DNA of 64,000 nt from Caballeronia terrestris (GCF_001544515.1 NZ_FCOL02000015.1:62001-126000); one strand, 5' to 3'; shown: positions 33,624 to 42,948, numbered from the stretch's first letter. Notes: a model not told the origin generated them from the sequence alone. Numbers and translations are program-made.

Positions 33624-34541
33624 ATGAACATGAATTTCGATGGACGGATGCTCGCGAACGTCAGCGTTCTCGCGGCGATCGTGGAAAGCGGCAGCTTCGC
33701 GCGCGCCGCCGAGACGCTGGGCCTGACACCTTCCGGCGTGAGCCGCGCGCTCGGCCGGCTGGAGTCTCGCATAGGCGTGCGTCTCTTCGACCGCACGACG
33801 CGCTCGGTCGCCCTCACCGACGAAGGCCGCCGTCTCTACGAAGACATCGCCCCTTTGATTGCTGGCATCGGCGATGCGATGACACTCACCGCGGGATCGT
33901 CGGAAGCGGTGCGCGGGCGCTTGCGCGTGAACGTCGATCCGTTCTTCTCGCGACGGATGCTCGCTCCGCACATCGCGAAGTTCCTCGACCGCTATCCGGA
34001 GATTTCGCTCGAACTCGCGTCGCGTGAACAACTGGGCGACCTGATCGCAGAGGGTTTCGACATTGCCGTGCGCTTCGGACAGCCGCCCGCCTCGTCGCTC
34101 GTCGCGCGAAAATTGCTCGATACGCGCACCGTGACGGTCGCGTCGCCCGCATATATCCGCAAGCACGGACAGCCCGAAACGCCCCCCGATCTCGCCGATC
34201 ACGCGTGCATCCAGATGCGCAGCACGGTGACGGGGCAGCCGCTCGAATGGGCGTACAAGTCGGGGCGCAAGGTCATTCCGGCGAAGACGTCGGGGCGCCT
34301 CCTCGTGAACGATGCGGGCACGTTGCTCGGCGCGTGTCTCGCGGGCGCGGGCATTGCGCGCATCAAGGCGAGCGGCGTGCAGGAACTGATCGATAAAGGC
34401 CGCCTTGTCGAACTGCTCGGCGACTTTACGGGCGAGTCGTTCGCGCTCTATGCGCTTTATCCGTCGCGCCACTTGCCTGCGGCGAAAGTGCGGGCGTTCA
34501 TCGACTTCGTGATTGAAGTCCTGAAGGCGGATGATGCTTAG
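33624..34541 (+). CDS. LysR-family transcriptional regulator
   Basis: The 305-residue protein has an N-terminal LysR helix-turn-helix (AIVESGSFARAAETLGLTPS) and a substrate-binding domain of the CrgA/DmlR subgroup (about 95-300). It is divergent from the NmrA-like gene, a typical LysR-target arrangement. Start ATG 33624 or 33630 are both possible; the longer upstream frame is not supported. Its 3' end overlaps the convergent FUSC gene by 44 bp. Confidence 0.88.
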   Translation: MNMNFDGRMLANVSVLAAIVESGSFARAAETLGLTPSGVSRALGRLESRIGVRLFDRTTRSVALTDEGRRLYEDIAPLIAGIGDAMTLTAGSSEAVRGRLRVNVDPFFSRRMLAPHIAKFLDRYPEISLELASREQLGDLIAEGFDIAVRFGQPPASSLVARKLLDTRTVTVASPAYIRKHGQPETPPDLADHACIQMRSTVTGQPLEWAYKSGRKVIPAKTSGRLLVNDAGTLLGACLAGAGIARIKASGVQELIDKGRLVELLGDFTGESFALYALYPSRHLPAAKVRAFIDFVIEVLKADDA

Positions 34542-36630
34542 CCTGCTCCAGCAGGTTCGATAACACGATCACCTGATTCACCGCGTCGGTTTCCAAACGC
34601 GTGAGGCGTGTCGTCGGGAACGTGCGCAGTGCTTCGGCGCGTTCGTTGGCGGTGAGCCTTGCATCGAGCGCGTGCGCGACCGCGCGCACCCACGCGACCA
34701 GACGCTCGTCGGTCGTCGCGACGCCGACGGTGAGCCGTGCGCGCGTCGCCGTCCCCGCGATGCGCCGCAACAGCGCGAGCGCGGTCGAGCCAAATTCCTC
34801 CGTCGCAGACGTGTTGAGCCGTTCGAGCCGCAGTCGCGCCAGCGTCTCCTCCGCGTTGTTGCTCGCAAGCCCCGCCCCGCGCCGTGCGTGTTCGATTTCG
34901 GCGTCGGCGATGCGGGCCCGCGCGAGTGCCGCTGCAAGGTAAGCGAGATTCGCGCTGATCGCGCGGGCGAGCTTGTCGTCGAAGCTGGCGGGCTCGCGGC
35001 TCGGCCATAGGAGGAACGTCGCCGCGAGCGCGATCACGCAGCCGAGCACGTTGTTGCCGAGCCGCGTCGCGGCGTGCACGAATTCGCCCGCGCCGACGCT
35101 CGCCGCGAAGTCCGCGACGAGCACGAAGCTCGGCGTGATGAAGAACACGAATAGCGCATAGCTGACGGTGCGCAACGCCATCGTCGCGCAGACGAGCGGG
35201 AAGACGAAGAGCGAGATCGCGAGCGGCGTATGCACGAACAGCCCGAGGCCGGCCGCGAACAGCGCGCCAGCGACGCTGCCCGCCGCGCGTTCGACGCTGC
35301 GTGTCCAGCTCGTCGCGAGCGACGGCTGGAGAATCAAAAGCGTCGCCATCGTCGCCCAGTAGCCGAACGGCACCTGAAGCGTGCGGACGATGAGGAACGC
35401 GAGCGTCGTCGCCACACCGACGCGCGCCGCGTGCCGCATCCCGATCGATTCGATCGACGCATTCGCCTTCACCGTTTCGCCCGCGCGCCGCAGGACACTC
35501 AGCAACGCGGCGCGCCAGTCCTTGAGCGGCGCGGCCGCTTCGACCTCGGCCGGCTCCGTGCAGAATTCAAGCGACGTCCGCTCGCCGATCGCCGCGTCGA
35601 GCCGCTTACCGAGCGCGTGCAGGCGCTCGTGCGGTTCCGTCGACGGCGCTCCGGTCTCGCCGGTCACGATCTCGGCCAGGCGCTGCAGCGTCGCCGCGAT
35701 GCCGTTCAACGCGCGCGCCGCGCGACGGGGATTCGGCAGCGTGTCGCGGCCGCGCTCGCAGGTGTCGGTCACGGCGATCAGGTACGCGAAGATCTGCTCG
35801 CTGTTGGCGAGCGCAATCAGCAGATCGCCGTAGGTGAGGCGCCGGTCCGTGCGCGCTGACGGCATTTTGCCGAGCGCCGCGCGTGCCGTTTCCACCGCGC
35901 CGCGCGCCTGGCCCCGGAACGTCGACGCATGCGCGGCCCATTGCGCTGCGTCGGCGTCATCGCTTTCGAGCAGGCGGGCGCAGTCGCGCGCCATGTCGGC
36001 GAGACGCAGGTACGCCGCGCGCAGCGCCGCGCGGGGCGGGCCGAACGGATGAATACGCCAGACGGTGAAACTGAGCAGCGTCGCGAACGCGCAGCCGAGG
36101 AAGTAGAGCAGCAGGAAGCGCGCATCTTCCACGCCGCCGTGCATCGGCCGGTCGACCATCACGACGCACGCCGTCGCGCCGAGAATCGCCACTTGCGATG
36201 CTGCCGCGCCGAAGATGCGCGCCCCTGCGCCGAGCATCGAAAACACCAGCACTGCCGCGGTCGCTGGCGCCGCGCCGAGTCCGGACGCCCACGCGGTCAA
36301 CCCGCCGCAGAGCGTCGAGAGGAATGCGAACGCCGTCATCGATGCGAAGCGCATGCGGTTGGTACCGGCGGCATCGGCGAGGCAGGTCCAGAAGGCACCG
36401 ATCGCCGCGTATGAAAAGTCCGGCTCGTGCAGCAACTGACCGAGCAGGAGCATCGCCGTCGATGCGCACGCCGCGCGCAGCCCTTCCGACAGGTTCGCCT
36501 CGGCAAACGCCAGCGACAACATCCACGCCGGGCGGCGCCGCGCGAGCGCGTCGAGGAATGCGGACCACGTCCGCGCGTGGCGGCCCGTCACGGTCGCCGA
36601 CCAGGTGCGGAAGTCGTCCAGATAGCGCAT
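34498..36630 (-). CDS. FUSC-family inner-membrane protein (aromatic acid efflux/AaeB-like)
   Basis: The protein of about 710 residues shows the FUSC architecture: a cluster of about six membrane spans (50-190), a long cytoplasmic helical region (190-370), a second cluster of spans (about 390-540) and a C-terminal helical domain. Relatives include AaeB, which exports aromatic carboxylic acids, but partner membrane-fusion genes are absent here. The start at MRYLDD (36630) is chosen for its GAGG 7 bp upstream; longer in-frame starts add only a basic tail. The 3' end overlaps the LysR gene antiparallel. Confidence 0.85.
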   Translation of the reverse strand: MRYLDDFRTWSATVTGRHARTWSAFLDALARRRPAWMLSLAFAEANLSEGLRAACASTAMLLLGQLLHEPDFSYAAIGAFWTCLADAAGTNRMRFASMTAFAFLSTLCGGLTAWASGLGAAPATAAVLVFSMLGAGARIFGAAASQVAILGATACVVMVDRPMHGGVEDARFLLLYFLGCAFATLLSFTVWRIHPFGPPRAALRAAYLRLADMARDCARLLESDDADAAQWAAHASTFRGQARGAVETARAALGKMPSARTDRRLTYGDLLIALANSEQIFAYLIAVTDTCERGRDTLPNPRRAARALNGIAATLQRLAEIVTGETGAPSTEPHERLHALGKRLDAAIGERTSLEFCTEPAEVEAAAPLKDWRAALLSVLRRAGETVKANASIESIGMRHAARVGVATTLAFLIVRTLQVPFGYWATMATLLILQPSLATSWTRSVERAAGSVAGALFAAGLGLFVHTPLAISLFVFPLVCATMALRTVSYALFVFFITPSFVLVADFAASVGAGEFVHAATRLGNNVLGCVIALAATFLLWPSREPASFDDKLARAISANLAYLAAALARARIADAEIEHARRGAGLASNNAEETLARLRLERLNTSATEEFGSTALALLRRIAGTATRARLTVGVATTDERLVAWVRAVAHALDARLTANERAEALRTFPTTRLTRLETDAVNQVIVLSNLLEQAKHHPPSGLQSRSR

Positions 36631-36793
36631 GCATCGGCCTCGAAATCGTGCGGTCGTTCGCTTCATGCGAGCGCACCGCGCTGCCCGCGACGAATTTTTC
36701 GCGAACTTGACAGGCAATTATGAACGGGGCAATTTTGTGTTGCGACGCAGCAAAACGTGTGCCCCGGCCCTTCTCTTCTACGCGAGGCGAGTC

Positions 36794-37069
36794 ATGTGGA
36801 AAGTCATTCTTTGCGGTGGTGTGATCGTCATGGCGTCGACTTCCGTATCGGGCGAATCGGCGACATCGGGGAGTGCCGCGAGTCAGGCCCTGCTTCACGA
36901 ATCGGCAGCGGATCAGGAAATACGCGTCGCAAGCATGGCGCCGTCCGCGATGCGCACGAGTTACGACAGCGGACCGTGCGGCGCGAATGCACGCCGTGTG
37001 CAGATCGACATGCGCGGTTCCATCGATGGCGGCGCGCGCTGCAAGCTCTATTCGAGCGAGGACGAGTGA
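36794..37069 (+). CDS. Small exported protein of unknown function
   Basis: The 91-residue protein starts MWKVILCGGVIVMASTSVSG, a probable signal peptide or anchor, and continues with a polar segment rich in Ser/Ala. A C-terminal part with two cysteines (GPCGANARR and GGARCKLYSSEDE) may form a disulphide. A GAGG precedes the ATG. It is divergent from the FUSC gene. No family recognised. Confidence 0.6.
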   Translation: MWKVILCGGVIVMASTSVSGESATSGSAASQALLHESAADQEIRVASMAPSAMRTSYDSGPCGANARRVQIDMRGSIDGGARCKLYSSEDE

Positions 37070-37128
37070 GTTTTTTTGGGGCGCCGCTCGTTTTGTCCAG
37101 CGCGAGCGGCGACTGAAGCGCTAACGCA

Positions 37129-37266
37129 TCAATGCGCTTCGTGCTTCACGTGCTTGGCGTGGGGAGACTTGTGGTGATGATGCGTCGACTTGGCAAGCGC
37201 CGCAGTCGAAACGGCGAAGGTAGCGAGAAGCAAAACGGCAATACTTTTTTTAGCGAAAGCTTTCAT
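37129..37266 (-). CDS. Small secreted histidine-rich peptide
   Basis: A 45-residue reading frame begins MKAFAKKSIAVLLLATFAVS and continues to a typical signal-peptidase site (TAALA-KS). The mature part of about 20 residues holds eight histidines and five lysines, including THHHHK, PHAKHVKHEAH. Export plus a His/Lys-rich mature chain suggests metal binding or a cationic role in the periplasm. The SD is weak. It lies alone between a small exported protein and the frameshifted hydrolase. Confidence 0.72.
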   Translation of the reverse strand: MKAFAKKSIAVLLLATFAVSTAALAKSTHHHHKSPHAKHVKHEAH

Positions 37267-37475
37267 CTGACAGTCCACGTTGTAAGGTCGGTTTGGCCGC
37301 ATCGGCGATGGTTTGTCGATGCCGGGTCAGTCTAGCGTGTCAATTTTGGATTGTCGGCATTTGCGCGCGCATTACCTCCCGCGTAATTGTTCTCCCTCCC
37401 TCGAATTGCGACGATGAAGTCATCGAACGGCCCAACGCCGTGCGACTTTCAACCGCTTCGATCGAGGAGAACGAC

Positions 37476-38308
37476 ATGCTCGCCAACGCAATCACCCGCC
37501 CCAACTTCGTCACGACCCCCGACGGCGTCGAACTCTTCTATCGCGACTGGGGCACAGGCCGGCCGATCGTCTTCGTCGGCAGCTACTCGCTCCCGAGCGA
37601 CATGTGGGCTACCAGATGCTGCCGCTCACGCGCGCGGGCTTTCGCTGCGTCGCATTCGACCGCCGCGGCCACGGACGATCGAGCGACCCGGGCCGCGGCT
37701 ACGACTACGACACCCTCGCCGACGACATCGCCGCCGTCATCGAATCCCTCGACCTGCGCGACGTCACGCTCGTCGGTTATTCGATGGGCGGCGCCGAAGC
37801 CGTGCGCCACGTCACCCGCCACGGCACGGCGCGCGTCGCGCGGCTCGTGCTGATCGCCGCCACGCTGCCGATGCTCGCGAAGACGCCTGACAATCCCGAC
37901 GGCATCGAGCGCGCCCACGTCGACGCCTTCCAGCGCGATCTCGCCACCGACTATCCGCGCTGGCTCGCCGAAAATGCGCGGCCGTTTGCGGGGCCGGACG
38001 TATCGGAGGCGATGATCGAATGGATTTGCGAGATGGCGTTGCGCACGTCACCGCTTGCGCTGCACGAGTGCTACGAGACGATCAACGGCGGCGATTTCCG
38101 CGCGGAACTCGAGGCGCTCGATTTGCCGACGCTCGTCGTGCAAGGCGACGACGACGTATCGAATCCGCTCGAGCTGACGTCCCGTCGAACGGCCGCGCTC
38201 GTGCCGAACGCGCGGCTCGTCGTGTATGAAGGCGCGCCGCACGGGGTCTTTCTGAGCCACACGGAGCGCCTGAACGCCGACATCCGCCGGTTCGCGAGCG
38301 AAGCGTGA
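37476..38308 (+). pseudogene. Alpha/beta hydrolase (haloperoxidase-like) with a frameshift
   Basis: The gene starts well (GAGGAG, then ATG 37476) and reads MLANAITRPNFVTTPDGVEL to SLPSDMW at about 37607. It must then shift by -1 to continue as GYQMLPLTRAGFRCVAFDRRGHGRSSDPG in the next frame to 38308. One G is missing from a run at 37606-37608 (GGG instead of GGGG). After the shift the fold is complete: nucleophile Ser in GYSMGG, Asp in QGDDDVSNP, and His in GAPHGVF. It is a non-haem haloperoxidase-type esterase. A homopolymer error in the sequence is possible, so the gene may be intact in reality. Confidence 0.85.
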
Positions 38309-38363
38309 GCCCTTTGTGCGCGGTGGTGCTATGTTGGGAACACGAAAACCCCGGAGCATCGCG

Positions 38364-38828
38364 ATGATCTTCCATGCATCGATACCCGCGAAACAACCCG
38401 AGCGCGTCGCCGGCGTGATCGCCGAATTGTGGGACGGGTTCGCCGCGCCCTTTGCCGCGTTCCCCGGTTCGTGGATGGCGGTCGCGGGCGACGAGCGCGG
38501 CACCGTGCTGGAGGTGTATCCGGCAGACCGCGTCCTGCGTCCGGGCGACGCCGACTTCATTCCCGGCGACGCGCCTCCGGCCGGCTACAGCGCATTTCAC
38601 CTCGCCATCGCGACAAAGCTGCCGGCGGAAGACGTGATCGCGATCGGCGCGCGCGAAGGCTGGCGCGCCGTGCGCTGCACGCGCGGCAATCACTTCTTCG
38701 ATGTGATCGAACTGTGGATCGATAACGTCACGCTGATCGAATGCCTGACGCCCGAGATGCAGGCGCAATACTTGGCCTTCGCGACGCCAGACACGTTCCG
38801 CGCGATGGCGGGCGCGGGCGCACGCTAG
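38364..38828 (+). CDS. Conserved hypothetical protein
   Basis: The 154-residue soluble protein starts MIFHASIPAKQPERVAGVIAELWDG, with GGAG upstream of the ATG at 38364. It has an alternating beta/alpha character with a VLEVYPADRVLRPGD segment and a central SAFHLAIATKLPAEDVI part. It resembles glyoxalase-like conserved proteins of unknown function, but no catalytic motif could be assigned. It follows the frameshifted hydrolase by 55 bp and overlaps the convergent MFS gene by 4 bp. Confidence 0.75.
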   Translation: MIFHASIPAKQPERVAGVIAELWDGFAAPFAAFPGSWMAVAGDERGTVLEVYPADRVLRPGDADFIPGDAPPAGYSAFHLAIATKLPAEDVIAIGAREGWRAVRCTRGNHFFDVIELWIDNVTLIECLTPEMQAQYLAFATPDTFRAMAGAGAR

Positions 38829-40156
38829 AAACCGCGCTTGGAAGGCTCTTTCGCGACACCAAGCATCAGCGCAAGTCCGCTCAACAGCAGCAATCCGGCC
38901 AGCAGGTAAACAGCGAGATCCATACTGCCGGTCGTCGTGCGAATCTGGCCGATGACCCACGGACTCACGATCCCGCTCGTGATCCCGATGCTGCTGATGA
39001 ATGCGATGCCGGCCGCCGCAGTCTTGCCCGTCAGATAGCTCGGCGGCACCGACCAGAAGATCGGCAGCGCGGCGAAAATCAGCACGCAGGCGACCGAGAG
39101 GATCGCGAGCATCGCCGGGAAGCTCGGCAGGTGCAGCGTGAGCGCCGAGAGCGCGAGGCCGCCGCCGATCGTGCAGAACGCGAAGTGCTTGCGGCGCTCA
39201 TTCACGCGGTCCGAATGGCGCGCGATCAGAATCAACCCGACCGCGCCGATCGCATTCGGCACGACCGAATACAGGCTCACCGACACGACGTCCTTGATGC
39301 CGAAATCGCGGATCATCAGCGGCATCCAGAAGCTCAGCGTCAGCGAAGCGCACGTCAGCGAAAAGTAGATGAAGGCGAAGAGATAGACGCGCGGATTGCG
39401 CAGCGCGTCCAGCAGACTGTGCGAATCGTGAGCGTTTGGCGCGGCGTGGCTTTCCGCGCACAGCGTTTCGAGCCGATCTCGCTCGAAGGGCGTGAGCCAC
39501 TTCGCGTGGCGCGGCGAATCGACGAGATAGAAGAGCGCCACGAAAGCGAGCAGCACGGCCGGCGCGCCTTCGATAGCGAACATCCACTGCCAGCCGAAGA
39601 GGCCGAGCACGCCGCCCATGTCGCGCATGATCCAGCCGGACACGAGCCCGCCGAACACACCCGCCACCGCGACGCCCGCGAAGAACACCGACAGCACCGC
39701 CGCACGCCGGCTCGCAGGGAACCAGTAGGTCAGATACAGCACGATGCCGGGGAAAAAACCCGCCTCGAACACGCCAAGCATGAAGCGCAACAAATAGAAG
39801 TGGCCGGGCGTCGAAACGAACATCATCCCGACCGAGGCAAGTCCCCACAGCAGCATGATCCGCGTGAAGGTGCGGCGCGCGCCGTACTTTGCGAGCAGCA
39901 GGTTGCTCGGCACCTCGAACATCACGTAGCCGATATAGAACACGGCGGCGCCGAGGCCGTACATCGCGTCGCTGAAACCGAGATCGTGCTTCATCTGCAA
40001 CTGCGCGAAGCCGATATTGATGCGGTCGAGAAACGACACCACGTAGCAAAGAAACAGGAACGGGATGATCCGCCAAGCGACCTTGCGCAACAGCAGGTCG
40101 TCCTCATCCGCGACGGCGGTCACGGGGACCGTCGCCGTACTGATCGGCTTCGACAT
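38825..40156 (-). CDS. MFS transporter, ACS family
   Basis: The 443-residue carrier has 12 predicted spans and ACS signatures: RIIPFLFLCYVVSFLDRINIGFAQ, FEVPSNLLLAKYGARRTFTRIM and a TPFERDRLE linker after span 6. It is likely to import an organic anion by proton symport. It is followed upstream, 105 bp away, by the metallo-beta-lactamase-fold gene on the same strand, so the two may be co-transcribed under the IclR pair that diverges from them. Confidence 0.9.
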   Translation of the reverse strand: MSKPISTATVPVTAVADEDDLLLRKVAWRIIPFLFLCYVVSFLDRINIGFAQLQMKHDLGFSDAMYGLGAAVFYIGYVMFEVPSNLLLAKYGARRTFTRIMLLWGLASVGMMFVSTPGHFYLLRFMLGVFEAGFFPGIVLYLTYWFPASRRAAVLSVFFAGVAVAGVFGGLVSGWIMRDMGGVLGLFGWQWMFAIEGAPAVLLAFVALFYLVDSPRHAKWLTPFERDRLETLCAESHAAPNAHDSHSLLDALRNPRVYLFAFIYFSLTCASLTLSFWMPLMIRDFGIKDVVSVSLYSVVPNAIGAVGLILIARHSDRVNERRKHFAFCTIGGGLALSALTLHLPSFPAMLAILSVACVLIFAALPIFWSVPPSYLTGKTAAAGIAFISSIGITSGIVSPWVIGQIRTTTGSMDLAVYLLAGLLLLSGLALMLGVAKEPSKRGF

Positions 40157-40261
40157 GTCTCACTCCAGGAACAGGATGGCCGGCGTCTGATGCGCCGTGG
40201 ATTGAATTGAAGAGGGACGCGAACGGCGGGCGCCGTTCGCGGTGATCACGTTAAAGCGCGC

Positions 40262-41221
40262 TCATTCCTGCAGCGCGGCCCACATGTCCTTGTCGCGCTG
40301 CGCCGTCCAGATGCGCGGATGGGTGATGCCGCTCGCTTCGTCGAAGGCGCGCGAGACGTCGAACGGCAGGCAGTGCTCGTAGATGAACACATGGCCGAAC
40401 TTCGGGTCCATCGATTTACGGGTATGCGCCATCGCGCCCTTCAGGTCGAGCTTCTCCTCGACGGCTTCGCGGCCCGCCTGCAGGAGCGTCGTCACGAAGT
40501 CCTTCGTGTAGTCGATGCCCTTAATCACGTCCGCCGGCGACAGCAGCGCGGGGCCGCGTCCGGGCACGAGCTTTTCGGCGTTCAGCGCGCGCAGGGCTTC
40601 GAGCGTCGTCGGCCATTGTTCGAGTTGCGCGTCGCCGCAATAACAGGCGGCATCGTATTCGACCAGGTCACCCGAAAACAGCACTTTCTGCGACGGCAGC
40701 CAAACAACCGTATCGCCCTTCGTGTGGCCCGAGCCAAGATGCGCGATCTTCACTTCGAGCTTGCCGAGCCACAGCGTGATTTCCTTCTCGAAGACGAGCG
40801 TCGGCCAGGTCAGGCCCGGCACCGTTTCGACGCCCGCGAAAAGTCGCGGAAAGCGCTCGATCTCGGATTTCATGTCCTGCTCGCCACGCTCGACGATCAT
40901 CTCGTAAGTGCCGCGGCTCGCGATCACCTGTTGCGCGCCTTCCGCGAAATACGCCGACGCGCCCAGCACGCGCACCGCGTGGTAGTGCGAGAGGACGACG
41001 TACTTGATGGGCTTGTCGGTGACGCTGCGGATTTTCTCGATCAGGTCCTGCGCCATTGCCGGCGTGGCCGTCGTATCGACGATCAGCACGCCATCGTCGC
41101 CGATGATCACGCCCGAGTTCGGATCGCCTTCCGCCGTGTACGCGTAGGCGTTCTCCGAGAGCTGCGTGAACGTGATCTTCTTTACTTCCAGGTCGGCCTG
41201 GGATGCAAATGCCTTTGCCAT
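40262..41221 (-). CDS. Metallo-beta-lactamase-fold hydrolase with atypical metal motif
   Basis: The 319-residue protein has the MBL core, but the usual HxHxDH motif reads H79-Y-H81-A-V83-R84, so the aspartate and third histidine that hold the second zinc are replaced. H166 (GSGHTKGD) and D185 (FSGDL) are kept. The C-terminal part carries a helical extension with CYCGD and a KSMDPKFGHVFIYEHCLPFDV segment. This suggests a mononuclear site or a specialised subfamily. It is divergent from two IclR regulators and upstream of an MFS carrier, so a role in catabolism of an imported compound is likely. Confidence 0.85.
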   Translation of the reverse strand: MAKAFASQADLEVKKITFTQLSENAYAYTAEGDPNSGVIIGDDGVLIVDTTATPAMAQDLIEKIRSVTDKPIKYVVLSHYHAVRVLGASAYFAEGAQQVIASRGTYEMIVERGEQDMKSEIERFPRLFAGVETVPGLTWPTLVFEKEITLWLGKLEVKIAHLGSGHTKGDTVVWLPSQKVLFSGDLVEYDAACYCGDAQLEQWPTTLEALRALNAEKLVPGRGPALLSPADVIKGIDYTKDFVTTLLQAGREAVEEKLDLKGAMAHTRKSMDPKFGHVFIYEHCLPFDVSRAFDEASGITHPRIWTAQRDKDMWAALQE

Positions 41222-41299
41222 ATTCGTCTCGCTGAAGTGTTCTGTGAGGGGATGGGGCGATGATCGGCGTCCCCCGAATATTTGTCAACAGCAAGTGTG

Positions 41300-41314
41300 T
41301 TTGCTATATGCAAA
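41300..41314. promoter_or_regulatory. Short inverted repeat in the MBL/IclR divergent region
   Basis: TTTGC-TATAT-GCAAA lies in the 170-bp region between the divergent MBL and IclR genes. Its symmetry and AT-rich centre in a GC-rich region fit an operator or promoter element for an IclR protein. Confidence 0.4.
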
Positions 41315-41392
41315 TTACGGGTAAACGCCGGGTCGCGGGTTCGGTTTCGGTTTTGAGGCGCGTCTCAGCTACCATCTTCCTTTCTCGAAATC

Positions 41393-42166
41393 TTGCCAAC
41401 CGGGATTTGCTTGGCCGAACCATCCACAAACGACGCGCCGGAAAAGAAACAGCGCGGCATTCAGAGCGTCGAGGTCGGCGGGCGGCTGCTTGATGCGCTC
41501 GCGCGTCATCGCTCGCCGCTCGCCTTGAGCGCCCTCGCCGATGCCGCGCAATTGCCGACGGCGCAGGCGCATACCTATCTCGTCAGCCTGACGCGGCTCG
41601 GGCTCGTCAAGCGCGACGCGCTCACCGGCAATTACGAGCCGGGTCCGCTGTCGCTGCGGCTCGGTTTGCTGCAACTCGAACAACAGAGCGCATATCGCGT
41701 GGCCGTGCCGCACGTCGCGGCGCTCGCGGAATCGACCGGGTTCAGCGTGGCGGTGTGCGTCGGCGGGCCGCAGGGGCCGACCATCGTGCGTTTCGAGCGC
41801 GGCGGGTATCCGCTGCATGTGAATCTGCACGTCGGCACGGTGATGTCGCTCTCGGCGACGGCCACCGGGCGCGTCTTCCGCGCGTTCCACGATCCGGCAC
41901 AGATCGCCGCGATGCTGGCTAATCAGCAAGACGCGGTGCTTCCCGACGAACGCATCGAGGAAATCCGCGCGCGCGGTATCGAGCGCAGCGTCGATGCGCC
42001 GAGCCCCGGCATCAGCAGCCTGAGCGTGCCGGTCGTCGATGCGTCGCAGCGCATGCAACTGGCACTGACCGTGATCGGCCCGTCGGGTTCGATCGATGTC
42101 GCGTGGGACGGCCCGGTCGCGCGGGCGCTCCTCGCGACGGCGCGCGACATCGCCGCACTCCTATGA
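41393..42166 (+). CDS. IclR-family transcriptional regulator (first of a tandem pair)
   Basis: The protein of about 250 residues has an N-terminal winged helix (SVEVGGRLLDALARH; LALSALADAAQLPTAQAHTYL) and an IclR effector domain (about 85-250, HVGTVMSLSATATGRVF). No ATG is available in frame; TTG 41393 or TTG 41411 must be used. Its stop overlaps the start of a second IclR gene (ATGA), so both are translated together. It probably controls the divergent MBL-MFS pair. Confidence 0.85.
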   Translation: MPTGICLAEPSTNDAPEKKQRGIQSVEVGGRLLDALARHRSPLALSALADAAQLPTAQAHTYLVSLTRLGLVKRDALTGNYEPGPLSLRLGLLQLEQQSAYRVAVPHVAALAESTGFSVAVCVGGPQGPTIVRFERGGYPLHVNLHVGTVMSLSATATGRVFRAFHDPAQIAAMLANQQDAVLPDERIEEIRARGIERSVDAPSPGISSLSVPVVDASQRMQLALTVIGPSGSIDVAWDGPVARALLATARDIAALL

Positions 42167-42948
42167 CGCCTCCCACCGACGACACCAAAGCCCAGCGCGG
42201 CATCAGCGCGCTCGACAACACCGGCGACCTGTTGCTCGCGCTCGTCGGCGCGGGGCGACCGCTTGCCCTGCGCGATCTCGCGGCGGCCGCCGGGATGCCC
42301 GCCGCGAAGGCGTTTCCGCATCTGGTGAGTCTGGTCAAGATCGGCCTCCTGACCCGCGACGACGCCGGCCTCTTCGAAGCCGGGCCGCTGAGCCTGGAAC
42401 TTGGTTTGATCGCGCTCCAGCGCCTTTCGCCGATCCGCGATGCCGAGCCGGAAATCGCCGCCCTCGCCGCCGATACCGGCATGAGCGTCGCGGCGGCGGC
42501 GCTCGGGCCGCTCGGGCCGACCGTCGTGCGATTGGAGGAATCGGCGCGGCCGCAGCACGTGAGCTTGCGGATCGGCACGGTGATGTCGCTCGTGAATACG
42601 GCGATCGGGCGGGTGTTCGCGGCGCATCTCGCGCGCGACGTGCTCGCGCCGCTGTTGCAGCAGGACGGCATCCGGCTCGCGGGCCGGGCCAGTCCGCCAG
42701 ACGACGCTTTTGAAGCGCGCCTCGCTTCGATAAAGCATGAAGGCTTCGACACCGCGCTCGGCGCGCCCGTCCCCGGCATCCACACGCTGGCGTCGCCGGT
42801 CTTCGATCACACGGGGAGCGTGTGTCTGGTGATCGCGGTGATCGGCTCGTCGGGCGGCTTCGACAGCGATCCTGCCGGCGCGCTCGCGCAGCGCCTGCTG
42901 ACCGCGACGCGGCGCCTTTCATGGCGCTTCGGCTTCGCTCAAGGCTGA
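42163..42948 (+). CDS. IclR-family transcriptional regulator (second of a tandem pair)
   Basis: The 261-residue protein is a paralogue of the preceding one: RGISALDNTGDLLLALVGAGRPLALRDLAAAAGMPAAKA corresponds to the first helix region, and RIGTVMSLVNTAIGRVF to HVGTVMSLSATATGRVF. The two genes overlap by 4 bp. A duplicated, co-translated pair may form heterodimers that recognise one operator or two ligands. Its 3' end overlaps the convergent glgA gene by 10 bp. Confidence 0.88.
   Translation: MTPPTDDTKAQRGISALDNTGDLLLALVGAGRPLALRDLAAAAGMPAAKAFPHLVSLVKIGLLTRDDAGLFEAGPLSLELGLIALQRLSPIRDAEPEIAALAADTGMSVAAAALGPLGPTVVRLEESARPQHVSLRIGTVMSLVNTAIGRVFAAHLARDVLAPLLQQDGIRLAGRASPPDDAFEARLASIKHEGFDTALGAPVPGIHTLASPVFDHTGSVCLVIAVIGSSGGFDSDPAGALAQRLLTATRRLSWRFGFAQG

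Noticed and set aside
37071..37111. Terminator between the small exported protein and the His-rich peptide gene
   Set aside because: A 9-bp stem (37082-37090 with 37103-37111) exists, but the T-run lies before it on the plus strand and gives an A-run after it on the minus strand, so it is not a canonical terminator for either.
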